Part shown: positions 8,088 to 17,161 of the stretch, one piece after another
Numbering within the stretch: the stretch's first letter is position 1
How the letters are laid out: each line of letters starts with the position of its first letter
DNA from: an uncultured Lactobacillus sp.
Lineage (GTDB): Bacteria; Bacillota; Bacilli; Lactobacillales; Lactobacillaceae
DNA length: 49,392 nucleotides
NCBI GenBank assembly: GCA_937916845.1
Contig: CALFSK010000075.1
Location: 1 to 49,392, forward strand
Reading direction: 5' to 3'
Translations under genes and position numbers: made by a program
Notes under the pieces: model-generated
What the model was told of the DNA's origin: nothing
Seen by the model: the letters and a program-made list of their open reading frames with translations, nothing else
Database searches by the model: none

Positions 8088-8403
8088 GCGTTTAAGATAA
8101 ATAAGTTGTTTTATATCATCCAGCTAGGATAATCTAGCTGGATTTTTTGCGTTAATCGTCCGAAAATACTTGGAAAAGCCTCAAAATTGGTATATTCCAA
8201 TCTATGGTTATGACAGCCGTGTTTATGAAAGGTAACGTATGATTGGTATTGGCGAAATCGGCTTAAATCGCTGTTATATCAATGGTTTTAATATAAAATA
8301 ATTAATGAAAACCCCTTGAAACTGAAACAAACAAGTCCATACTGAAGTTGTAGAATTGAAACCGCTTTTTCGTAGCGGTTATAAAGTTGGAGGGGTTTTA
8401 ATA
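8088..8403 (+). promoter_or_regulatory. Intergenic: terminator, then leader with possible SD sequestration
   Basis: No gene is seen in this 316-nt gap. After the terminator it holds an AT-rich leader of the epimerase gene. A hairpin (8361-8366 with 8374-8379) lies between AAAACCCCT at 8308-8316 and its exact complement AGGGGTTTT at 8391-8399. The latter includes part of the ribosome binding site GGAGGGG. Confidence 0.45.
8118..8149 (+). terminator. Rho-independent terminator after dagF
   Basis: Perfect 10-bp stem ATCCAGCTAG (8118-8127) with CTAGCTGGAT (8134-8143), 6-nt loop, followed by a T-run. It closes the operon from 698. Confidence 0.9.
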
Positions 8404-9279
8404 ATGGCAACTGTCGAATTAAAAAACAAAAAAATTAGTGCTATTATCAGTTTATTAGGGGCCGAAATTCAAAGCGTGACCCGGATTGATGATGGATTTG
8501 ATTATATTTGGAACGATACCACTGGGAAGTACTGGGGCCGCCACGCGCCCGTTTTGTTCCCCATCATTGGCCAAATTAATCAAAACACTTATTATTTTGA
8601 TGGTCACAAGTATGGGTTAACCCAACACGGCTTCTTACGCGATCAAACTTTTGAGATTGTTAGCCAGAGTCAGGATGCGGTTGTCCTGAAGAGTGCGGCC
8701 AATGCTGATACCAAGGCAAAGTTCCCATTTGATTATCAAGTCACGATCAGTTACCGGTTAGACGATAGTGCACTTAAGGTTGAATATAACGTTGAAAACC
8801 TAGACCAGAAGACGATGTACTACTCATTAGGTCTTCATCCTGGATTTAACACCACCGGCGACTTTGCTAACTACCGGTTGAAGTTTGATCCAGCCGTGAC
8901 CGAATTGGAAAACCAGGAAGTTGATCCTGCGCCATTATTAAGTGGTAAAACGCACATGGTCAAGTTGACTGATGGCGAATATGGGTTAAGTCATGACAAA
9001 TTGGACGCCGGTTTGATCGTCTTTTCCGCCAAGGGCCTGAAACATGTCCAATTGGTCAGTGATGAAGCTAAGCATGCGGTTGAGTTGAATCTCAACGATT
9101 TCCCATACTTTGCCATCTGGTCACCCGAAAAGAAGAATGCCGATTTCGTTTGTGTTGAACCATTCAATGGTCTTCCAGACGTTTATGGCGACCCCGAACA
9201 GCTCCAAGATAAGAAAGCAGTTAACACCTTAGCTGCTGGTAAGACGGATGTATTTGGGACTGAAATTAAATTTTCATAG
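8404..9279 (+). CDS. Aldose 1-epimerase family protein
   Basis: A 291-residue member of the galactose mutarotase superfamily, LacX-like subgroup, predicted to interconvert anomers of aldoses or phosphorylated aldoses. Typical segments are the histidine-containing HAPVLFPIIGQ near residue 44, LTQHGFLRDQ near 75, YSLGLHPGFN near 141, and the C-terminal glutamate in CVEPFNGLPD, a likely catalytic base. The start at 8404 is preferred over an in-frame ATG 48 nt upstream because GGAGGGG sits at 8389-8395. It is monocistronic between two terminators. The actual sugar cannot be told from sequence. Confidence 0.85.
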   Translation: MATVELKNKKISAIISLLGAEIQSVTRIDDGFDYIWNDTTGKYWGRHAPVLFPIIGQINQNTYYFDGHKYGLTQHGFLRDQTFEIVSQSQDAVVLKSAANADTKAKFPFDYQVTISYRLDDSALKVEYNVENLDQKTMYYSLGLHPGFNTTGDFANYRLKFDPAVTELENQEVDPAPLLSGKTHMVKLTDGEYGLSHDKLDAGLIVFSAKGLKHVQLVSDEAKHAVELNLNDFPYFAIWSPEKKNADFVCVEPFNGLPDVYGDPEQLQDKKAVNTLAAGKTDVFGTEIKFS

Positions 9280-9303
9280 CTAAGTCGCTTGCTTAATATT
9301 GTA

Positions 9304-9340
9304 AAGTTCCTGGATAATAGATATCTAGGAGCTTTTTTTG
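9304..9340 (+). terminator. Terminator after the epimerase gene
   Basis: Imperfect hairpin AAGTTCCTGGATA / ATATCTAGGAGCTT followed by seven T residues. Confidence 0.85.
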
Positions 9341-9505
9341 TTGCGAAAAATTAAATTGATTTTCTGGAATTAAAATAATTCTTATGAATCGTGTGAACGT
9401 ACCGTTATATAGCAGAAACAGGGTCTTGGCCGTATTAATAAAGTGTATCGATTAATCATTAGTATACCAATTTAAAAAGTTGTTGAAAAATATGTGAATT
9501 AACCA

Positions 9506-9519
9506 TGAACACGCTTTCA
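9506..9519 (+). promoter_or_regulatory. cre (CcpA site) upstream of the sorbitol operon
   Basis: TGAACACGCTTTCA matches the cre consensus TGWAANCGNTNWCA with one mismatch. It lies about 53 nt before srlD, consistent with glucose repression of sorbitol use. Confidence 0.65.
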
Positions 9520-9571
9520 TGTATATTTGTTTATGAAGAAAAGGAAATGAACAAATAAGGAGCGATTTTCA

Positions 9572-10375
9572 ATGAGTGAGTCATGGATTAATATTTCAAA
9601 ACGAGTATACGTTGTAACTGGTGGATCTTCAGGTATTGGGAATGCCATTGTCACTGAATTATTAAACAATGGTGCGGTTGTTTACAATGCTGATTTAAAG
9701 GAAGGCGAATTAAAGAACGCTAATTTGCACTTCGTTGAAACTGATGTTACCGATCAAAAAGCCGTTGATGCTTTGGTTGATCAAGTTGTTGAAGAACAGG
9801 GCCACATTGATGGTTTAGTTAACAACGCCGGAATCAACTTGCCACGGTTATTAGCCGATGCTGATGATCCTCATGGGCAATATGAATTTACTGAAGGTAA
9901 CTTTGAAAAAATGTTTGCTGTTAACGTTAAGAGTGTCTTCCTAATGTCTCAAGCAGTCACCCATCAATTTGAAAAGCAAAAGCGTGGGGTCATTGTTAAC
10001 ATGTCTTCCGAAGCTGGTTTGGAAGGGTCACAAGGCCAAAGCGTTTACTCCGCAACTAAGGGTGCCATCAACGGATTCACTCGTTCATGGGCTAAAGAAC
10101 TCGGGGAACATAACATCCGCGTTGTTGGGGTTGCACCTGGCATCATGGAAGCAACTGGTTTACGGACTTTGTCATATGAACAATCATTGGCTTACACACG
10201 TCATAAGACAGTTGAAGATATTCGGGCTGGCTACAAGAGCACGACGACAACACCATTGGGTCGTAGCGGTAAGCTTTCTGAAGTAGCTGATGCAGTTAAC
10301 TACTTACTATCAGACCGCGCAAGTTACATTACTGGTGTCACGATCAACATCGCAGGTGGTAAGAGTCGCGGCTAG
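9572..10375 (+). CDS. srlD: Sorbitol-6-phosphate 2-dehydrogenase (SDR family)
   Basis: NAD-dependent short-chain dehydrogenase of 267 residues oxidising sorbitol 6-phosphate to fructose 6-phosphate in the cytoplasm. The cofactor motif GGSSGIG is at 17-23, NNAG at 84-87, and the catalytic Ser-Tyr-Lys set comprises serine near 145, Tyr159 and Lys163. It is first in an operon arranged like gutFRMCBA of L. casei (dehydrogenase, regulator, GutM, EIIC, EIIB/C, EIIA). It is very similar to a second SDR at 38109, which belongs to the sorbose operon. The ribosome binding site is AAGGAG. Confidence 0.92.
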   Translation: MSESWINISKRVYVVTGGSSGIGNAIVTELLNNGAVVYNADLKEGELKNANLHFVETDVTDQKAVDALVDQVVEEQGHIDGLVNNAGINLPRLLADADDPHGQYEFTEGNFEKMFAVNVKSVFLMSQAVTHQFEKQKRGVIVNMSSEAGLEGSQGQSVYSATKGAINGFTRSWAKELGEHNIRVVGVAPGIMEATGLRTLSYEQSLAYTRHKTVEDIRAGYKSTTTTPLGRSGKLSEVADAVNYLLSDRASYITGVTINIAGGKSRG

Positions 10376-10408
10376 CCCCGTAGTTTTTAAAAGGGGATAG
10401 GTGGAATA

Positions 10409-12274
10409 ATGGACAGACAGAATTTTGAAATGTTGAACTTTTTTATTAATAATGATGCGCTAACTTTACGAGAGCTTCAGACCCATTTTTCAATTTCAAG
10501 AGTGACAATTACCAAAAACATTCGGGAAATTAATGATTATTTAGATGGCGTTGCCAAAATTAATATTAATCAATCAAAATTCTATTTAGTAATTAAAGAT
10601 TATTCCGCCATTGCTAAATTACAAACGAATTTTTTAAAGCAGGATCTAGACTTTAACGATCCCGCAAAACGTCAGGCAACCATCTTAAAGGAACTGTTGA
10701 AAAATATTAATGGGTACGTGATCGTGGACGATTTGGCAGATGCCTTAGTCGTTAGTCGCGGAACCATTAACAAAGATTTACGGGCTTTGAAAACGGCCCT
10801 GGCGTTCTACGATGTCAAGATTGAAACTAAAACCAATCGCGGGATGCATTTAAAAGCCGGTTCAGACTACAAATACGCCGTTATTACGCGGAATTTGGTT
10901 GGTAAGTATTATGAATTGGAAGCAACTTGGGATAGTCCAACGGATGTGAAATTAACAAATTTGATCCAGCAACTGGATTTCAATGCTGATACGGTTACGG
11001 CGATTAAACGCAATATCGCGGTCATTAAATGGTTACGCAAGTATGACATTCGAATTGATAAGCAGGTGCCACATTACCATCAGTTACTTTCAGATGATGC
11101 GACTGAGCCGCTACGTGAGCTGATTACGGAAATGATCAGTAGCTCGCTTAGTCCGGGTGAATGGGATTTCATCTCATACCCGTTTAACATCAAAAAGCTC
11201 AACGCTGATGACGATGAGTTAGTTAAGTTAGCCTTAACGGATGTTGACCATTTAATGCAAGTTGTCTTTCCAATTATTAAGCAAAAGTTTGATGTTAACT
11301 TAGACTTCAAACGGTTGCTGATGGAATTACGTTATCACCTGTTATTCTTGATTAATCGTGCCATCTTCGGTGTTAAAACTGAAGGCTTCATTTCAGTGGA
11401 CATGCTTAACAAGTACCCCGTTTCAACTGAGCTGGCGCAGCTATGTCTTTCATCGATTGCGAAAAAGCTGAATGTCAAAATTGGAACGCAAGAAGTGGGC
11501 TACCTAACCGTCTATTTCCAAATGGAATTAGAAGAATACATGTCAGCACCAGTGATCCACCGGGTGGCATTAGTTAAACCAATTAGTAATAGTATGAAGA
11601 AGTTTATCACCGAACAACTGAAAGAGCTGCTAAACGATGATTTACAGATTGACATTTTTAATTCTGAAAGTGATCTAGAAAAAAGTCCTGAAAAGTATTT
11701 ACTAATTTTTTCCAATAGTTTTTTAACTGGCAATGCCCTAATTCAACATGCACCAATCATTCGCTTGAATTCCGTGTTCAATCAAGGTACTTTGCGCGAG
11801 CGATTGCAGATCTCGTTAGTTGATGAGGCGGTCAAGCGGGGACTATGTAAGTTCGATGTGACGCATTTTACCGGTAAGCCGACGTATACCACGGGGGTCA
11901 AACAACTGATTAATCAAGAAATTGACTGTGGTCAGTTAACCCACGAGTTCCTTACCGATTGGGTAAAACGAGAAGAGCTTTCCAGCAGTATCTTCGGTGA
12001 TGGGGTCGCACTACCCCATGTGATTGATAAATCCGGGTTGAACCGAATCTTGGTCACCGTGGGGTTATTCGAAAATCCCGTTGTCTTTGATAATCAAAAG
12101 GTCAACGTGGTCTTCCTAGTGGCGATTCCCAATAAATTAGATGCCGAACTCAGTCGAATCTTATCGCAAGTGTATGACTTAATTAGAAGCATTGCTGCTA
12201 ATAGCAATATATTCAATAATTTAAAGAATTATGATGACAATCGTGGCTTGATTCAGTTAATGGAGGCGATTTAA
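10409..12274 (+). CDS. srlR: PRD/PTS-EIIA transcriptional regulator of the sorbitol operon (GutR)
   Basis: A 621-residue BglG/MtlR-type regulator. The N-terminal HTH domains occupy about 1-130 (SRVTITKNIREIND; SRGTINKDLRALK). Two PRD domains follow at about 190-400, then a degenerate EIIB-like region. The C-terminal fructose/mannitol-type EIIA domain has FGDGVALPHVID carrying the expected phospho-histidine near residue 534. Its position between srlD and srlM is the same as gutR in L. casei, where GutR activates the operon. The stop overlaps the start of srlM by one base (TAATG). Confidence 0.88.
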   Translation: MDRQNFEMLNFFINNDALTLRELQTHFSISRVTITKNIREINDYLDGVAKININQSKFYLVIKDYSAIAKLQTNFLKQDLDFNDPAKRQATILKELLKNINGYVIVDDLADALVVSRGTINKDLRALKTALAFYDVKIETKTNRGMHLKAGSDYKYAVITRNLVGKYYELEATWDSPTDVKLTNLIQQLDFNADTVTAIKRNIAVIKWLRKYDIRIDKQVPHYHQLLSDDATEPLRELITEMISSSLSPGEWDFISYPFNIKKLNADDDELVKLALTDVDHLMQVVFPIIKQKFDVNLDFKRLLMELRYHLLFLINRAIFGVKTEGFISVDMLNKYPVSTELAQLCLSSIAKKLNVKIGTQEVGYLTVYFQMELEEYMSAPVIHRVALVKPISNSMKKFITEQLKELLNDDLQIDIFNSESDLEKSPEKYLLIFSNSFLTGNALIQHAPIIRLNSVFNQGTLRERLQISLVDEAVKRGLCKFDVTHFTGKPTYTTGVKQLINQEIDCGQLTHEFLTDWVKREELSSSIFGDGVALPHVIDKSGLNRILVTVGLFENPVVFDNQKVNVVFLVAIPNKLDAELSRILSQVYDLIRSIAANSNIFNNLKNYDDNRGLIQLMEAI

Positions 12275-12768
12275 TGTTAATTTACTTCGGAATTATTTTA
12301 GTAGGCGCCTTCCTATTTCAAGGGGTCTTGGGTTTAAAACAAATCAAGAATTTCTCAAAAACGTTCCATCAGTTGCGGCTCTTAGCACCCGTTGCTATTG
12401 GGAAAAATCCTAAAAAGTTACGTGCAGGGACGTTGATTCTAATTGCCGTCAAAGATGATGGCACAATTGCGGAAGCACAGATGATGAAGGGCGTAACAAT
12501 CTTTGCAAAGTTCAAAGAAGTGAAAGCGCTTCGTAATCAAAACCTTGCCGAAATTGCGGCGTCGTACGATCAATTAAAGCAGTTTGATAAGTTGACGCGG
12601 GTTTGCTTATTAGATGCTTACAGGAACTACATCAACTATAAAGTTAATAAGTTGAAGCCGGAAGATTTCGATGGATCAGTTAAGATTTGGAGTTTACCAA
12701 TGGTCGACAAGATTAAGTCGATCTATTACAAAGCCATTGGTAACCGGCGGAAAAAACAAATGAATTAA
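12274..12768 (+). CDS. srlM: Glucitol operon activator GutM
   Basis: A 164-residue protein with one N-terminal membrane-spanning segment (LIYFGIILVGAFLFQGVLG) and a cytoplasmic remainder rich in basic residues. Length, hydrophobic N-terminus and position match GutM/SrlM, a co-activator required for full sorbitol-operon expression in enteric bacteria and lactobacilli. The protein probably relays the state of the membrane PTS to GutR. It ends 16 nt before the EIIC gene. Confidence 0.87.
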   Translation: MLIYFGIILVGAFLFQGVLGLKQIKNFSKTFHQLRLLAPVAIGKNPKKLRAGTLILIAVKDDGTIAEAQMMKGVTIFAKFKEVKALRNQNLAEIAASYDQLKQFDKLTRVCLLDAYRNYINYKVNKLKPEDFDGSVKIWSLPMVDKIKSIYYKAIGNRRKKQMN

Positions 12769-12784
12769 AAGGAGCATCGATATT

Positions 12785-13336
12785 ATGAAAGTAGTTACAG
12801 ATTTAGCTTCAGGGTTTATGGGCCTCTTCCAAAGTGGGGGTAAAACACTGGTTGGGTGGATGACTTCCATTATTCCAGTTGTCCTCTTACTGTTAGTCTT
12901 AATGAACGCAATTATTGCCTTTGTTGGGGAAAAGAAGATGGCGTCACTCGCCAAAGCTTCAGCAAAGAATCCAGTAACACGTTATTTGATTTTGCCATTT
13001 GTCTCAGCGTTTATGCTAGGGAACCCAATGGCCCACTCCATGGGTCGGTTCTTACCTGAATACTACAAGCCAAGCTGGTACGCAGCGATTGCGCAATTCT
13101 GTCATACTAGTAACGGGGTCTTTCCACATATTAACCCGTCAGAATACTTTATCTGGTTAGGGATTGCACAAGGGGTCCAAAAATTAGGATTAAATACAAT
13201 GGATTTAGCCATTCGTTACATGCTAGTCGGGCTCGTAATGAACTTTATCGGTGGCTGGATCACCGACTTTACGACGGCATATGTCTGCAAGCAACAAGGA
13301 ATTTCACTTTCTAAGAAAGTTGAATTCGCCGGCTAG
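12785..13336 (+). CDS. srlA: PTS glucitol/sorbitol-specific EIIC (GutC/SrlA)
   Basis: A 183-residue integral membrane subunit with several membrane helices. The family-typical NPMAHSMGRFLPEYYKPSWYA stretch at about residues 79-99 contributes to sugar translocation. It works with SrlE (EIIB-C) and SrlB (EIIA) to import sorbitol as sorbitol 6-phosphate. It has an AAGGAG ribosome binding site and lies in the expected order M-C-B-A. Confidence 0.9.
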   Translation: MKVVTDLASGFMGLFQSGGKTLVGWMTSIIPVVLLLLVLMNAIIAFVGEKKMASLAKASAKNPVTRYLILPFVSAFMLGNPMAHSMGRFLPEYYKPSWYAAIAQFCHTSNGVFPHINPSEYFIWLGIAQGVQKLGLNTMDLAIRYMLVGLVMNFIGGWITDFTTAYVCKQQGISLSKKVEFAG

Positions 13337-13355
13337 TTAAAAGAGAGCGAGGGTC

Positions 13356-14390
13356 ATGACAATGACAAAAGAATATCGGAGTATTAAAGTTGTTAAAGGT
13401 TCTGGTGGTTGGGGCGGCCCACTGACCATTACCCCAACGGCTGAAAAACATAAGTTTATATACATTACAGGTGGGAACAAACCTGCAATCGTTGATAAAA
13501 TTGCGAAGTTAACTGGAATGCAAGCAGTTGATGGTTTTAAGACCTCCATTCCAGATGAAGAAACGGCATTAGCTATTGTTGACTGTGGTGGGACGCTACG
13601 TTGTGGGATCTACCCCAAGAAGGGTATCAAAACAATTAACGTTTTACCTACTGGGAAGAGTGGCCCGTTAGCCCAATTCATGAACGAAGGGAACTATGTT
13701 TCTAACGTTGATTTGGACCAAATTACGTTAGCAGAAGATAGCGACGTTGAAGCTGAAAAGGCCAACGAAAATGAAAGCGCTACCGAATCCGTTGAAGAAA
13801 CGACGGATGACGGCTCTAAGTTTGATAATTCTAAGACCTTAACGGCACAAACTAAAAATCCTGGTATTTTAACTAAGATTGGGATTGGCGCTGGGCGAGT
13901 CGTTGCAACCTTTAACCAAGCCGCAAAAGATGCGGTTCAGACCGTTATCAACACGATTATTCCTTTCATGGCCTTCGTTGCACTGATTATTGGTATTATT
14001 AATGGTTCTGGGATTGGTAAGGCTTTTGCGAGCGTCATGGAACCATTGGCTGGGAACGTTTGGGGCCTGATGATCTTAGGCTTCATCTGTTCACTACCAT
14101 TCTTATCACCATTATTAGGACCCGGAGCCGTTATTGGCCAAGTTATTGGGACTTTGATTGGTGTTGAAATTGGTAAGGGGAATATCCCACCACAGTACGC
14201 TTTACCAGCACTGTTTGCCATTAACACTCAAAACGGTTGTGACTTTATCCCCGTTGGTTTAGGATTGGCTGAAGCTGATTCTAAGACCGTTGAAGTAGGG
14301 GTACCATCAGTCTTATACAGTCGGTTTATTAATGGTGTGCCACGGGTATTTGTTGCTTGGATTGCAAGTTTTGGTTTGTATACGAAATAA
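13356..14390 (+). CDS. srlE: PTS glucitol/sorbitol-specific EIIBC (GutB/SrlE)
   Basis: A 344-residue subunit with an N-terminal EIIB domain, a charged acidic linker (about 125-165) and a C-terminal membrane domain of about five helices. The EIIB domain opens with the hallmark [10 protein letters not shown] (residues 15-24). The cysteine in [10 protein letters not shown] (Cys77) is the expected phospho-acceptor. The start may be ATG 13356 or 13362; the latter gives better spacing to GCGAGGG. It ends shortly before srlB. Confidence 0.9.
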   Translation: MTMTKEYRSIKVVKGSGGWGGPLTITPTAEKHKFIYITGGNKPAIVDKIAKLTGMQAVDGFKTSIPDEETALAIVDCGGTLRCGIYPKKGIKTINVLPTGKSGPLAQFMNEGNYVSNVDLDQITLAEDSDVEAEKANENESATESVEETTDDGSKFDNSKTLTAQTKNPGILTKIGIGAGRVVATFNQAAKDAVQTVINTIIPFMAFVALIIGIINGSGIGKAFASVMEPLAGNVWGLMILGFICSLPFLSPLLGPGAVIGQVIGTLIGVEIGKGNIPPQYALPALFAINTQNGCDFIPVGLGLAEADSKTVEVGVPSVLYSRFINGVPRVFVAWIASFGLYTK

Positions 14391-14427
14391 AATAAATAAT
14401 AGAGGAAAGAATTTGAAGGTGGTCTGA

Positions 14428-14805
14428 ATGATGACAAAAGAAAGAACGATTTATTCAACGAAGGTTGTTGAAGTTGGAGCAGAATCAGAAGATTTTAAGT
14501 CAATCAAAATGGCAATTTTATTTGGGGATGAAGCACCGGATGCTTTACGGCCATCTTGCTTCATCGTTAAAGTGGAACCAATTAAGGAACAGATTGTCAG
14601 TGGGATGATTTTAAAAATCGATGACAGTGAATATACGATTACGGCGGTTGGTAATGAAGTTCAAACCAACTTAGGACGCTTAGGCCACACCGCAATTAGT
14701 TTCACGGGTGCCACTGATGCTAAACTAGCAGGATCGTTATACACTTCCGAAGGTGATTATCCAGACTTTAAAGTGGGTAGCACGATTCAGATTATTGCTA
14801 AGTAG
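14428..14805 (+). CDS. srlB: PTS glucitol/sorbitol-specific EIIA (GutA/SrlB)
   Basis: A 125-residue soluble EIIA of the glucitol family that passes phosphate from HPr to the EIIB domain of SrlE. Recognisable family segments are FGDEAPDALRPSCFIV (about 32-47) and LGRLGHTAISF (about 82-92), the latter with a conserved histidine. Two in-frame ATGs (14428, 14431) follow GAAGGTGG. It is the last gene of the sorbitol operon. Confidence 0.9.
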   Translation: MMTKERTIYSTKVVEVGAESEDFKSIKMAILFGDEAPDALRPSCFIVKVEPIKEQIVSGMILKIDDSEYTITAVGNEVQTNLGRLGHTAISFTGATDAKLAGSLYTSEGDYPDFKVGSTIQIIAK

Positions 14806-15176
14806 TATTAGGACAAATATACGACAAAAAAGTGTTATGAATTTGCTATGTACCGAATTTTGCTAATCTTTCATACGAAACAATATAATTAAATAGCGTC
14901 AAGAAACGACCTCATTCCAGTATACTCCGGAGTGAGGTCGTTTCTTGTTGGTGAACAAATAGTATATGTTGTCCTTTAATAATGTTTCGAAAGAGGTATA
15001 GGTAGTGAGTGAGGAATGGGAGAATTTAATTCGGTTACCCCATTTTAGTTTTGTTCTAACAACGCTTGATAAAGATATTATCATATTAACTATGGGAACT
15101 AATGAAAGTACCCGTGATGACGTGTGAACTTTGTAGAATATAGATTATATTATAAATGTAGCCAAGAGGTGATTAT
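14806..15176 (+). promoter_or_regulatory. Intergenic between the sorbitol and UlaDEF-type operons
   Basis: No convincing gene. It contains the long inverted repeat at 14901-14946, then AT-rich sequence with a TATATTATAAAT stretch near 15147-15158. AAGAGGTGAT lies just before the GTG start at 15177. Confidence 0.5.
14901..14946. terminator. 18-bp inverted repeat ending the sorbitol operon
   Basis: Arms 14901-14918 and 14929-14946 pair over 18 bp with one G-U. The T-rich 3' side is short (TTTCTTG), so it may be a weak terminator in either direction. Confidence 0.6.
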
Positions 15177-17129
15177 GTGACAACTAATAATGATACGGAC
15201 GAAAAGCTCAGTAGCGACGTTCAGAGAGTTATTGCATATATCTATTCTAAGGATGTAGTGCACTATTCAGAATTGATGAAATTATTAAATGTTTCTAGAA
15301 AGAAGGTTCCGGATTACCTAGATTTAGTTGAGCAAGCTTTGCAAGGAACTGATGTCAAACTTGTTCGAAAACGCAACGTAGGTATTTATTTTGAGGGCGA
15401 CTTTGAGAAGTTTAAGCAACGTTTTCAAGATGAAAGCCAACTGTTGAATTTGGATGCAATTGGTCGTGAAAATCTGATTTTGTTGAGATTGCTAATCGCA
15501 ACCCGTGAATTTACAATGGCTGAGTTGTGCCAGCGGTTCTTTATTAGTGGTAGTACGTTAGATCGTGATATCAGGTTAATTAAACCGCGGCTAGCTAAAG
15601 CACACCTAGAGCTCACGAGTAATAATCATGGCTTGTATGTCAAAGGATCTGAACGAGATAAACGCAACATAGCAAGTACAATTATTGCAAAGTATTGGCG
15701 GGAATCAGTCAAAGAAAATTTGCGAGTTGTTAATTTTCCAGATTCGTTAAATGATTTGATCGACAAAGAGTCATTAGTTAAAGTTCAACGAGTCTTACAC
15801 AGGTTACAAAGGCAGACTGGAATAAGTTTTACGGAGTATCAATATCAATCGTTACTGATTCATATTTGTATTTCAACTTTGAGAATTAAAGATAATCGGT
15901 TTTTACAAGATAGTAATTACGGTGCAAATAAGTTTTGTTCTGAAACAACTGTACTAGTTAGATTACTTGAAGAAGAATTAAATATTCATATCCCAGATAC
16001 CGAACGTGAATATTTAAATATTCATATTTTAGCAGCAAAGAAGAACCGGATTGAAGTTACTGATTTTGAACAGCATACTCAGTTGAATTCTAAGTTACAG
16101 ACAATTTCAGATTTTTTGAATTATGAATTGACAGACGCAGATGATCAGTTGATTAATGACCTTTCAATTCATCTTGAGCCAGCTTTACACCGGTTTCAAG
16201 TGGGACTACAAGCGTTTAATCCGTATACACGTGAGATTATTAAGCTCTATCCTCAAGCTTTTGAAATGGCATTTGAGCTTAGTCAAGCTATTGATAAACG
16301 ATTTGTGGTTCGGATGGACAAAAATGAAATCGCTTACTTGGCCTTGCACTTTGAAGCGTTCATAGAGCGTAAGCAACCAAATACAGCGACACAAAATACC
16401 GTTTCGATTGTAGTTATATGTAGTACTGGAATGGGAACGGCTAGGCTGTTAACACAACGTATCAGACGTTATTTTAGTCAGTTAGTAACGATAAAAAGAG
16501 TTATTTCAGTTTCGGAATTATTGAGGACAAAAATTTCAGAAGATTTGGTTGTCAGTACCTTGCCGCTTGAAATTCCTGATAAACAGGTTATTGTGATTGA
16601 ACCGTTCTTCAGTCAGGATGAGCGGGAGCTATTGAAGAAGCAAATTATTGAAATTAGGAAGCGGAAGCAAGCAGGTTCGAATGCGTTCATTAAATTATTG
16701 AATAAAAAAATGATTTTTGCTAATGGAACCTTGGATAATCAAACGGCGGTTATTAATTATGTTGGTAGACAGTTAATTCGAAATAATTTTGCTAACCAGG
16801 GCGTGATAGAAGCCGCCCTAGAACGTGAACAAGTTGCGTCAACTGTGATTGAAAAAGGATTAGCAGCAATTCCTCATACAGCAAGTCAATATATTTTGAA
16901 TTCTAGTATTTCAATCTATGTTAATCCTGCTGGTATTACTTGGGGTGATGATCGGATTAAGGTTGTTTTCTTTATTGGATTTAGTGATCAAGATTTAAAA
17001 ACGTTATCGCTTGATGAAGTTTATAAATATTTTGACCGTTTATTAGCTTCCAAAAAGACAATGTCGGAAATTGTAGCAGCTAAAAGTTCGGAACAAATAA
17101 TAGAAGTAATTCACCAGTTTTATCAGTGA
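15177..17129 (+). CDS. BglG-type PRD regulator with EIIB and EIIA domains
   Basis: A 650-residue transcriptional regulator, GTG start with AAGAGGTG upstream. HTH segments lie at about 15-60 and 95-150 (LDRDIRLIKPRL), and two PRDs at about 195-400. A galactitol-type EIIB-like domain carries CSTGMGTARLL near residue 413. A C-terminal fructose-type EIIA domain carries GLAAIPHTAS with the expected histidine near residue 565. It is more AT-rich than the sorbitol and dga-like operons. It overlaps or abuts the dehydrogenase gene and probably activates the downstream PTS/UlaDEF genes in response to their EII phosphorylation state. Confidence 0.88.
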   Translation: MTTNNDTDEKLSSDVQRVIAYIYSKDVVHYSELMKLLNVSRKKVPDYLDLVEQALQGTDVKLVRKRNVGIYFEGDFEKFKQRFQDESQLLNLDAIGRENLILLRLLIATREFTMAELCQRFFISGSTLDRDIRLIKPRLAKAHLELTSNNHGLYVKGSERDKRNIASTIIAKYWRESVKENLRVVNFPDSLNDLIDKESLVKVQRVLHRLQRQTGISFTEYQYQSLLIHICISTLRIKDNRFLQDSNYGANKFCSETTVLVRLLEEELNIHIPDTEREYLNIHILAAKKNRIEVTDFEQHTQLNSKLQTISDFLNYELTDADDQLINDLSIHLEPALHRFQVGLQAFNPYTREIIKLYPQAFEMAFELSQAIDKRFVVRMDKNEIAYLALHFEAFIERKQPNTATQNTVSIVVICSTGMGTARLLTQRIRRYFSQLVTIKRVISVSELLRTKISEDLVVSTLPLEIPDKQVIVIEPFFSQDERELLKKQIIEIRKRKQAGSNAFIKLLNKKMIFANGTLDNQTAVINYVGRQLIRNNFANQGVIEAALEREQVASTVIEKGLAAIPHTASQYILNSSISIYVNPAGITWGDDRIKVVFFIGFSDQDLKTLSLDEVYKYFDRLLASKKTMSEIVAAKSSEQIIEVIHQFYQ

Positions 17130-17161
17130 AGATAACAAATTTATATAAAGGATGGTCAGTC

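Noticed and set aside
8356..8403. Upstream in-frame ATG of the epimerase gene adding 16 residues
   Set aside because: It overlaps the leader hairpin and lacks a ribosome binding site; ATG 8404 has GGAGGGG at the right distance.
14899..15084. Minus-strand open frame of 61 codons between operons
   Set aside because: Its 3' end is the arm of the 14901-14946 hairpin and its product resembles nothing; probably chance.
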